Of a stretch of 64,000 bases of DNA, positions 30,241-37,191 are shown in pieces. The stretch comes from Symbiodinium natans. Its lineage: Eukaryota > Sar > Dinophyceae > Suessiales > Symbiodiniaceae. The stretch covers positions 238,501 through 302,500 of the forward strand of contig CAJNDS010000025.1 of the NCBI GenBank assembly GCA_905221605.1, written 5' to 3'. The notes under the pieces are model-generated. The model was not told where the DNA came from, ran no database searches, and worked only from the letters and a program-made list of their open reading frames with translations. Each line of letters starts with the position of its first letter. Position 1 is the first letter of the stretch. The translations under genes and the position numbers were made by a program.

Positions 30241-31143
30241 ATGGATGCTTCTGGTGATTTATTGGACGTCCTGCTTCGCAACGACAGTGAGGGCGAGACT
30301 GATATGGAGGAGGAGGGTAATGGCGGTGGAGAAGCTACGTGGGTTTATGATCACCATAATAATAAAGTCCCCCTAATGGTTGGTGGTGCGCCTAAAAAAC
30401 GTAAGTCGGTTGATGACGAGGGGTTTAAACTTACAGCGGGGTATTCATCAAAGGTTCAGCGGGTTCGGTTTATCGATGAGGAGATAAGGGGCAAGAAATA
30501 TCGTATGGAGAGTTCTTCGGTTGAGTGTTCCGTTTTTGATGAGGTTGTTAAGAAGGTTAAAGAATTGGTTGATAAGTCCAAGGACAACCCGAAAGAATGC
30601 ATCCGCGAGTTGTTTAAAAATGTATCCAACAAAGACTTAACGAAATCTATTCCTACCCTAGCTGGACATAACAAGGGCGAACTCCGAATTAAACAACTCG
30701 TGGATCTTACGATGCCTTATATTGATAGTAATTTAGGTGAAGTTCTTTTGTTGAAAGACTGTTGCGATCGTTTGGTTCGTCGTTCTATGGAAGCCGTTAT
30801 TGTTAATCTTTTTGGAGTAGATGATGGTTCTATTAGTTGGGAAAAGTTATATGATACTATGACAAAAGAGCCTAAAACTAGAAAGAAGCGAGGGTATAAT
30901 AGTTTTACTGGTCACGTGCCCCCTAACGACGACGATGACGACGACGACGACGACGATGACGACGATGATGAAGACGGAGAAGAAGAAGGCGAAGGACGTG
31001 AAGATGACACCGTCATGCCCGATGCGAATGGTATCGTGCCATACGTGAATGGTGGTTCCTTATGCACACAAATGCCTTATCTGAATACCGTTTCCATAGC
31101 TACGCCTAAAAAAGGGCGAGGACGCCCTAAAAAATCAGGATGA
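30241..31143 (+). CDS. Putative nuclear DNA-binding protein with NLS and AT-hook, 300 aa
   Basis: Order of features: acidic N-terminus (residues 1-30), an SV40-type nuclear localisation sequence PKKRK near residue 52, a helical core (about 95-220; VVKKVKELVDKSKDNPKECI, LAGHNKGELRIKQLVDLTMP), a polyAsp/Glu stretch (about 229-257), and a C-terminal AT-hook-like KKGRGRPKKSG. The AT-hook core (RGRP) binds the minor groove of AT-rich DNA, which suits the AT-rich PLV genome. The role is inferred: nuclear targeting of, or binding to, viral DNA or host chromatin. The core has no family that I recognise. It may be extended at the N-terminus by the ubiquitin-like exon upstream. Confidence 0.65.
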   Translation: MDASGDLLDVLLRNDSEGETDMEEEGNGGGEATWVYDHHNNKVPLMVGGAPKKRKSVDDEGFKLTAGYSSKVQRVRFIDEEIRGKKYRMESSSVECSVFDEVVKKVKELVDKSKDNPKECIRELFKNVSNKDLTKSIPTLAGHNKGELRIKQLVDLTMPYIDSNLGEVLLLKDCCDRLVRRSMEAVIVNLFGVDDGSISWEKLYDTMTKEPKTRKKRGYNSFTGHVPPNDDDDDDDDDDDDDDEDGEEEGEGREDDTVMPDANGIVPYVNGGSLCTQMPYLNTVSIATPKKGRGRPKKSG

Positions 31144-31226
31144 GGCGGGGTGTTTTAAAAATACTTTTTGAATATAGTAAGAAATTAATATAGTAATTGT
31201 TTTGTTCTTTTTATTTTACCCTGAAA

Positions 31227-31565
31227 GGCGATCATGATCCGCTGGGGGCGCCGTGGTCGCTGGTTCGTTCTGGTATGGCGTCCGTTTCTTTTGAAGTCCA
31301 TTTGAAGGTGGGATGGAAAATACAATTTTGTTTTGTTTTTTACATTGTAATTTCCTTGGCGAGGACATGGCTAACGATGCAGACCATTGTGAGCAATGGA
31401 CGGGGAGGACAGTGTCATCAAAGGCAACCTTTTCCTTTTCTTTTGGTTAGTAGTTGTAATATTTTTGCTTGTTTTTTTCGAAACACCGACGAAGGACATA
31501 CAGCGATGGGCAGACGGCACAGATGGGGTCGAGCGTCAGCCCTGCGCGATAAAAATGTAGATTTA
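31227..31565 (+). CDS. Three small phase-0 exon-like segments, unknown gene
   Basis: Three GC-richer segments lie between AT-rich spacers and each starts after AG. They are 31227 to about 31306 (PLGAPWSLVRSGMASVSFEV, ending HLK before GTGGGA), about 31362-31421 (MANDADHCEQWTGRTVSSK, before GCAACC) and about 31497-31562 (RWADGTDGVERQPCAIKM, stop). With these borders all joins are phase 0 and the reading frame stays open through the last stop, although the unspliced frame differs from segment to segment. The second intron would have a GC donor, which is common in dinoflagellates. The upstream exon is not found, and no family is recognised. It may also be a decayed gene. Confidence 0.35.
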
Positions 31566-31630
31566 GGTGATTGGAATAATGAAAATATTTCAATAAAGAA
31601 TAATAATTTATTGAAATACTTTGGAGCTTT

Positions 31631-32963
31631 TTATTTTCTAAATATTTCTTTTCTATACAAATCTTTGAGTTCTTTCAGATATTGTTTTTTCATTTCTTTA
31701 TCTCCCGCTGACCTGATCCAATTGTTATATATACTTTTATAGCTTCTGTAAGTTTTAGTATTTATAGTATTTCTGTTGTTAGCTTCTTCGAATACTTCTC
31801 TCAATTTTTGAATACCTATTTTGCTTGGAATGATTAATGTAGGTGATGCCATATCCTGCTCTTCTGTTGTTCCTTCCTTCAAATTTGTTTTTCTGGTTAA
31901 ACGGGTTCTTGGGCGTTCGTTTTGTGGTGGTTGCGGTGGTTGTGGAGGTGGCGCGTTTCCGCTTGAACTTGACGAACCGCCTTCTTGAAAATTTGGCTGT
32001 GGTGGTGGCGGTGTTTTCGGCGATGGTCTGGGTCTTGCTTTTGTTCTCGGCTCTGTTGGTCGCTGTGGTATTGGACGTGGTATTGGTGGTAATTCTGCTA
32101 GCGTAGGTTGGCTTGATGATGCAATCGGTAAAGGTTGTTGTGTAGCACCGACGTTAGGTTGATGTGGTTGTAAAACTATTGAGGGTTGTAAATATTCCAT
32201 GTTTGGAATTGGCATTGGGTCATAAGTTGTAAATTGACCCGCGCGAGGATCTCCTGAAAAGTCTAATAGCTGTCTGGGGGGCGGGTTTATTCTCCTCATT
32301 AATGTCTCGCCTAATGCTTGCGCGGCTTCCTGTGTAAGTCCAGCAAACGCGGCAGAAGTAAAATCCATACCGGAAATCATATTGCCCGCAACATTGCCCC
32401 CTACTTAATGCCCCGCTTCCTAAACTTAATGCCCCGCTTCCTAAACTCCGAAGAATGCCCGAACCGCCTTCTTCCTCTCTTTCTAACTGTTGTTGGTGCG
32501 CTTGATTGATTGCTTGTTGGTTGCCTTGATGCGCGGTTGCTACGTTTCCTAATGTTTCATCGATTTGAAACAATTGTTGCTCGGGGGGTGTGCCGAATTC
32601 TTCAATAAAAGACATATTGTCGGTGTCCGTTGCAATACGAAACATTTCTGGCGATCTGGGTTGTTCTGGTTCTGGGCGATCGTGCTCTGTAAATAATGCT
32701 CTATGTGTAAAATTGTTATCGCTAGCGTATTCGCGTAGCATATGATCCCTAACAATTCTTTCGGCAATTTGTTTTTCTTGAACTTTTAATTTGTCCAAAT
32801 GATCTTTTCCATCAAAACGAGTTCCTTTGTTGCTTTGTTTATAAAATACAGCATCTCTATTAGGAAAGGGTTTTAACGCTTCTTCATCGTCATTAACCAG
32901 CTCCAAAATATCTTCATATCTAGATCTTCTGTGAAATTGTATACCAGCGTTTTTAACTACCAT
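31631..32963 (-). CDS. PLV structural-block protein, ~443 aa, one frameshift near 32,400
   Basis: The N-terminal frame (from ATG at 32963) reads VVKNAGIQFHRRSRYEDILE, later FRIATDTDNMSFIEEFGTPP and GSGALSLGSGALS. At an AGTAGGGGGC stretch (32396-32404 on the plus strand) the protein-like sequence moves to the next frame (NMISGMDFTSAAFAGLTQEA). It goes on through a Pro-rich linker (PPIPRPIPQRPTEPRTKARP) to a basic helical C-terminus (KTYRSYKSIYNNWIRS). The span has one base more than a multiple of three, which suits a single-base insertion. A 19-20 bp tandem duplication (ATGCCCCGCTTCCTAAACTT) lies beside the break and encodes the GSGALS repeat. It sits upstream of the capsid genes with the TATTGTT start signature. 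It may be a virion protein; no known domain. Confidence 0.65.
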
Positions 32964-32981
32964 TCTTTTTTATATATTGTT

Positions 32982-33323
32982 TTAGAAAATAGTCTCGCTT
33001 AACTCGCTTAATGTGTCATATCTTTTTCTGAGATGTTCCAGAGAAGTCTCGGGTATTCTTGGATTATGCATTTCCCCTTTCAATCTTGACATCTCACTTT
33101 CATAATTTGCTTTCATCTGACCCTCTAACAATCTACGCTTAAACGCTATGTTTTTTTCTTTTGCCTCTCTCGCTTCCAGTTGCTTTTTCAAATTCAGTAG
33201 ATAATCAATATTTTGCTGTCGGTATACGAGATCTTCCGGCGAATTCACGACAGGATTATCTAATGATTTTTTCTTATGCATTCTTTTATTTTTCTGAAAT
33301 TTGAACCTATTATATAGAACCAT
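32982..33323 (-). CDS. Small coiled-coil protein, 113 aa
   Basis: A basic N-terminus (LYNRFKFQKNKRMHKKK) is followed by long charged helices (YLLNLKKQLEAREAKEKNIA, KANYESEMSRLKGEMHNPRI) and a final helix (LEHLRKRYDTLSELSETIF). It is the second of four same-direction genes in the structural block, with short spacing to its neighbours and TATTGTT a few bases upstream of its ATG. Unknown function; possibly a scaffold or core protein. Confidence 0.7.
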   Translation of the reverse strand: MVLYNRFKFQKNKRMHKKKSLDNPVVNSPEDLVYRQQNIDYLLNLKKQLEAREAKEKNIAFKRRLLEGQMKANYESEMSRLKGEMHNPRIPETSLEHLRKRYDTLSELSETIF

Positions 33324-33335
33324 TTGTATATATTG

Positions 33336-33887
33336 TTATTTAGATTTTTTACTTCTTGATTGAAACATGGCTTTACACATATTATCAGATTTTTCCTGTC
33401 TTCTTCTCAAAATTTCGGCGTTCATTGATTTCATTTGTAGTTGCAATAATTGTTGTTGCGTTAAATTTGCATAAGGATTTGAAAATTGTTGCGGTTGCAC
33501 TGGCGGAATTGCTTTTGTAACAGGCGGTTGTTGTTCTTGATATTGCGGCGGTGCCACTGAATTATTTTCATTATGTTCCGGTGCGAGAGGTTCAACGTTT
33601 ATTTTTGCCTTGGTTCTAGGCGCTTGTCTTTTTACTGGTTTATCAATAATATTACTTGGTTTCTTTTCGCATTTTTCAGGATGCGTATATCTCAACGTTT
33701 TTATAGTCATCGTTTTTTTACAGTCCCTACATTCAGCAGGTTCTTTTACAACGTCGCGAATTTTAACTCGTTTAGCTTCTTCCTTTTCCGGTTCAGGCAT
33801 TGGTGCTTCGGTTTCAGGTTGCGCTTCGGTTGCTTCGTTTTCAGGTTCATCATTGACTGCTACAATTTCCGAGCTTTGATCTGTCAT
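33336..33887 (-). CDS. CxxC...HxxxC zinc-knuckle protein, 183 aa
   Basis: The N-terminal 40 residues are acidic and Pro/Glu-rich. A single zinc-binding-like module follows (ECRDCKKTMTIKTLRYTHPE then KC; Cys-x2-Cys, then His-x3-Cys). After that comes a basic linker (KPVKRQAPRTKAKINVE), a Pro/Gln-rich stretch and a C-terminal helix ending in SRSKKSK. Similar small zinc proteins sit in the structural block of other PLVs (general knowledge, not searched). It might bind DNA or assemble the core. TATTGTT lies immediately upstream. Confidence 0.7.
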   Translation of the reverse strand: MTDQSSEIVAVNDEPENEATEAQPETEAPMPEPEKEEAKRVKIRDVVKEPAECRDCKKTMTIKTLRYTHPEKCEKKPSNIIDKPVKRQAPRTKAKINVEPLAPEHNENNSVAPPQYQEQQPPVTKAIPPVQPQQFSNPYANLTQQQLLQLQMKSMNAEILRRRQEKSDNMCKAMFQSRSKKSK

Positions 33888-33920
33888 ATATATATTGTTC
33901 TATATATTTTCTATTACGTT

Positions 33921-34787
33921 TCATGTAGCATCGCTATTATGGAAGAGGAGGCTAAAACTCAAATCGACGCCGTTGAAGTCGATAAGGTTGCCCGTTTCAT
34001 CGGTTATTCTAAAAGTTAGTCGTCTTATTGAACGACGCGAGACATTAACATAATCGTAATCTGTAACGCCGTAGGGATCATTTATAATACCTGCGAAGGA
34101 AGCATTGACAGGAACTTTTTTTACGATCGCGTTTGAAAAAGACGAAGGACTATGAAAATTATTATTTGACAGTTCCGGACACGATATGCAGTCTTGGTGA
34201 TGGAGAAGCTTAATAAAGCCGGTTGTCCATGGAGCGGATGAAGTGAAACTATCGCCTACCGTAACGTTAAAACTTAACACTTCATTTATAGAGTTCAAAT
34301 TATTCAGATCTACACTGTTGGAAAACGAACCTACGAAAGATGGAACGTCGGCATCAGTTAAGGGAATAAAAAGCACCTCTGTATAATTTGAGGATACCGT
34401 CATCTTATTTGATATCGTGTTGTATGTGACGGTATAGCAATTTGACCGACCGCCACTATCAAAGAAAAAATTCAGTTGTGTCTGAATTGCATTTGCTAAT
34501 TCCGGCGGTGAGTAATTTCCAACCGGTATTTCAATACGCCTATACGTTACGCCTTGTGGTGTAGCCGGTGCGATGATCTGATGTCTAAAATATAGATTTT
34601 GATTATTTGAGTTTATTGAATACCACGTATTCGGAATGGCTAACTCGTGAACTTGCATAATAGTGCCATCGGGTATTTCAGAGGTTTCCCTTAATTCAAT
34701 TTGAAAGTCGCTTATTCCACGACTGTTTGAAGTGCGGTATTTTGAATTTACATAAACTTTTTTATACGTCAATGGTCTGATACTCAT
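33921..34787 (-). CDS. Minor capsid (penton-type) protein, 288 aa
   Basis: A single-jelly-roll-like protein that would occupy the five-fold vertices of the capsid. Supporting features: an N-terminal KKVYVNSKYRTS, a FQIELRET strand, and VHELAIPNTWYSINSNNQNL, which resembles the 'IPNT-Y-I' motif of Polinton/PLV minor capsid proteins. Next come an EIPVGNYSPPELANAIQTQL motif typical of these proteins, many short beta strands, and a C-terminal VDLSFSLLFH. Its length fits the family. It is divergent from and close to the major capsid gene, as in most PLVs. The start is the ATG at 34787, preceded by TATTGTT. Confidence 0.85.
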   Translation of the reverse strand: MSIRPLTYKKVYVNSKYRTSNSRGISDFQIELRETSEIPDGTIMQVHELAIPNTWYSINSNNQNLYFRHQIIAPATPQGVTYRRIEIPVGNYSPPELANAIQTQLNFFFDSGGRSNCYTVTYNTISNKMTVSSNYTEVLFIPLTDADVPSFVGSFSNSVDLNNLNSINEVLSFNVTVGDSFTSSAPWTTGFIKLLHHQDCISCPELSNNNFHSPSSFSNAIVKKVPVNASFAGIINDPYGVTDYDYVNVSRRSIRRLTFRITDETGNLIDFNGVDLSFSLLFHNSDAT

Positions 34788-34839
34788 AATATTGTTATAT
34801 AATATAATTGATATAAATAATTTATAATCTTTTTATATA

Positions 34840-35382
34840 ATGTCAAAAATACAATCGCAACTAAATACGATGCTAGAAAGTAACGGCAAAATTTCAAATT
34901 CACAGGGTATTAAATATGCTTACGATCGTGATAATAAAATTTTTGTTAAAGGAAATAAAATGTATGTTGGAGGAACAACCAGCGCTGTTAATTGGTTAGT
35001 AAACTTAACAAAGCTCCCTTTTGGTGTATTAGGCGGCGTCCGTGATATGGAACGATACATTGAAGCGAAGCGAGTATTGCAGGATAACCCGCAAATAACG
35101 GAGTTGGTCGGACATAGTCAGGCAGGTCCAGTTGTTTTAACGCTTGCAAAAGATTTTCCAGATAGAAGTTTAAGAACGAGAACATATAACAGCCCTACAT
35201 TCAGTTTAGGTTTTAACCCTAACACGGAAGAACATAAAAGATTTAGAAAAGTTGGAGATTTGGTAAGTGCTTTCGATGGAGGTGCTATGAATGTATATAC
35301 TGATAGTCTAAACCCTTTAAAAAATCATGACATAAGCGCATTTGATGGAGTTAGTGAGACACTACCACCTGATGAAAAATGA
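34840..35382 (+). CDS. Lipase-like alpha/beta hydrolase, 180 aa
   Basis: The nucleophile elbow LVGHSQAGPVVLTLA gives GHSQA with Ser93 as nucleophile. Asp140 in KVGDLVSAFD and His163 in LKNHDI fit the acid and base positions of class-3 lipases. The family hydrolyses ester bonds of lipids. At 180 residues it is a minimal form without a lid or signal peptide. Position between the capsid genes suggests it is made with virion proteins and may be packaged. A role in crossing a host membrane is plausible, by analogy with phospholipase domains in other small DNA viruses (inference). The start at 34840 follows an ATATA-rich sequence. Confidence 0.8.
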   Translation: MSKIQSQLNTMLESNGKISNSQGIKYAYDRDNKIFVKGNKMYVGGTTSAVNWLVNLTKLPFGVLGGVRDMERYIEAKRVLQDNPQITELVGHSQAGPVVLTLAKDFPDRSLRTRTYNSPTFSLGFNPNTEEHKRFRKVGDLVSAFDGGAMNVYTDSLNPLKNHDISAFDGVSETLPPDEK

Positions 35383-35404
35383 TTTTCCTAAATAATATAA
35401 TAGA

Positions 35405-35653
35405 ATGCTTAATAAGGTCAGGAAACCGAAGGAACAAACACGGGTAGGAAAAGCCCCCGAAAACGTCCAATTTAAAAACAAGCTTACGAAAAGCATCAAC
35501 AATTCATCTTATGAAACTATTAGAGGAATTGTTGAAGCCGATGCAACGGCAGTATCACAACCGCAATTAGAAAAACCAATTTCAAAAAATATTAACAATT
35601 TAAATTCACATAAAAAATATAATAATATTAATAAGAAAAAATCTAATAAATAA
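35405..35653 (+). CDS. Small basic protein, 82 aa
   Basis: Lys/Asn-rich with no hydrophobic segment (RKPKEQTRVGKAPENVQFKN; C-terminus HKKYNNINKKKSNK). It sits 22 nt after the lipase gene and 10 nt before the major capsid gene, so probably shares their expression. A very basic small protein here could be a DNA-condensing core protein (inference); no family recognised. Confidence 0.55.
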   Translation: MLNKVRKPKEQTRVGKAPENVQFKNKLTKSINNSSYETIRGIVEADATAVSQPQLEKPISKNINNLNSHKKYNNINKKKSNK

Positions 35654-35663
35654 TATATAAGTT

Positions 35664-37169
35664 ATGGATTTAGTTATTGCTGAAACACAGGATAATATGA
35701 TAAACTCGTTACAGTTCGGACTTCCCGAAAGTGCCGCGTATATCACCGATCGTAAGCAGGTTCATTTCCCTAGTGTATCCGGAAATATTTTTAGTTCAAA
35801 TAATGGTAATAAATATATTAAATTTGTGATCACGGGAGAAGACAACAATTACATCGATATGTCCAGCATTTGCTTATTTTTTGATGTTGTGAATACATCA
35901 ACTACAGCAGGAGAATATTTAAGACCATTAGGTGAAAGCCATGCCTTTTTTACTCGTTATAGATGCAACGCGGCAGGACAACAAATTAACGACATCGATA
36001 ATTATAATTTAGTATGTGAAGAAATGAAATCTTTCAAAAGTGAAGAAGTAAGAAATTTAGACGATATTCAGGAAGGATGTTTAACCCGATACGACAGCAG
36101 AATTAATAGACTTTATGCATTTGCAATTGAAGGACACGATGCCACCGCTACTACTGGTAGAAATGATAGAGGAATTGTTTTACCAAAACTCACAAGAGCT
36201 AACACGACAGGAATTGAGCAAGGAAAATTCGTGCGGATGGGACATAAGCCATGTTGCGGGTTCGTTCAATCTGGGTATTATCCTCCTATTCGATATTGTC
36301 CGTTAGAATTTATTTTTGAAATTTGTTCCGATGCACAAGAACCGGTAATCAATCCGGCTACGCCGGTAGCAGGAACACAGGCAGAAGACGATGTTAATGG
36401 TTTATATTTTACCACACGAAACACTACAACTTCGTGGGCAATTCAAAATTGTATCCTTCGATGCGAATTAATCACAGTCGACAATTCCGTCAATAATAAC
36501 GTGGTTTCGCATTTATTGAAAGGGGGTCGGCTTCGTATGGTTTATCCAGCCTATCACAGTTTTTCACAATCTTTCGCGGCAGGAAATACCGAAATCAATA
36601 TGAATATTGTTAAGTCTTCAACACGATTATCTCAAATGTTTTTTACCCTTTCTAATTCACAGATTGATAATAATAACACAGCGGCAAATTTTGCGAAGAA
36701 AAAATGGACATGGTTTTATCATCCTATGTCGGCGTCAATTGATAATTTGGAAGGTGTAATTGACAGCACCAAACAAATTTCATATTATGTTCAGATCGCG
36801 AATAAAAAGTTCCCCGAACAAGCAATAGAAAGTTTAGCCGAAGCTATGTATTTCTTACGTCGTGCTGTTAATGTTATGTCTCCGTTTTATGACGGTTTTT
36901 CAATTGACATTTACAGATACGCTAACGATAAGTTTATTGGTGGAATAAATTTCGATAAGCAACCAGATATGAATTTCACAGGTTCCAACACAAAGATGGG
37001 TTCCTTATTGACTTTTAAATTGAAAGGGGCGAACAACACATTCGCATTAGGCGTAGAACAGGTATATGTTACGCTCGTTTCAGAACATGTTTTTGAGCTC
37101 TCCGAAAGTGCCAGCACTGTCTCGATTAAATTGAGATCTGACAAAAGAAATAAAACATTATTAAATTAA
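35664..37169 (+). CDS. MCP: Major capsid protein, double jelly roll, 501 aa
   Basis: This protein builds the hexon-like trimers of an icosahedral capsid. The N-terminus (NMINSLQFGLPESAAYITDR then KQVHFPS and GNIFSSNNGNKYIKFVITGE) matches the start of PLV/Polinton capsid proteins: a SLQFG-like helix, a 'Y-P' strand, then a strand with ITGED. Next come SSICLFFDVVN, SHAFFTRYRCNAAGQQIND, YYPPIRYCPLEFIFEIC and the second barrel (LKGGRLRMVYPAYHSFSQSF, YFLRRAVNVMSPFYDGFSID, GSLLTFKLKGANNTFALGVE). The length is typical. No frameshift or stop is present. The start is the ATG at 35664 after AATATATAAGTT. The fibre gene follows 22 nt downstream. Confidence 0.92.
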   Translation: MDLVIAETQDNMINSLQFGLPESAAYITDRKQVHFPSVSGNIFSSNNGNKYIKFVITGEDNNYIDMSSICLFFDVVNTSTTAGEYLRPLGESHAFFTRYRCNAAGQQINDIDNYNLVCEEMKSFKSEEVRNLDDIQEGCLTRYDSRINRLYAFAIEGHDATATTGRNDRGIVLPKLTRANTTGIEQGKFVRMGHKPCCGFVQSGYYPPIRYCPLEFIFEICSDAQEPVINPATPVAGTQAEDDVNGLYFTTRNTTTSWAIQNCILRCELITVDNSVNNNVVSHLLKGGRLRMVYPAYHSFSQSFAAGNTEINMNIVKSSTRLSQMFFTLSNSQIDNNNTAANFAKKKWTWFYHPMSASIDNLEGVIDSTKQISYYVQIANKKFPEQAIESLAEAMYFLRRAVNVMSPFYDGFSIDIYRYANDKFIGGINFDKQPDMNFTGSNTKMGSLLTFKLKGANNTFALGVEQVYVTLVSEHVFELSESASTVSIKLRSDKRNKTLLN

Positions 37170-37191
37170 ATAAAATCTACTTAATTTAATA

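Larger units (their letters stand above)
29040..31620. other. Cargo island of higher GC inside the PLV
   Basis: Base composition and codon choice change at about 29,040 and return to the AT-rich PLV type near 31,600. The island holds a polyAsp-tailed protein (29189), a non-coding stretch (29594-30035) that repeats part of the upstream region, a ubiquitin-like exon (30040), an NLS/AT-hook protein (30241) and small phase-0 exons (31227-31565). AG|G acceptor-like sites are frequent. It looks like DNA gained from a eukaryotic host. Confidence 0.6.

Noticed and set aside
31197-31742. 181-codon plus-strand ORF in the PLV
   Set aside because: It runs through AT-rich spacers with Phe/Ile-rich junk and changes character. 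Splitting into exon-like pieces explains the sequence better.
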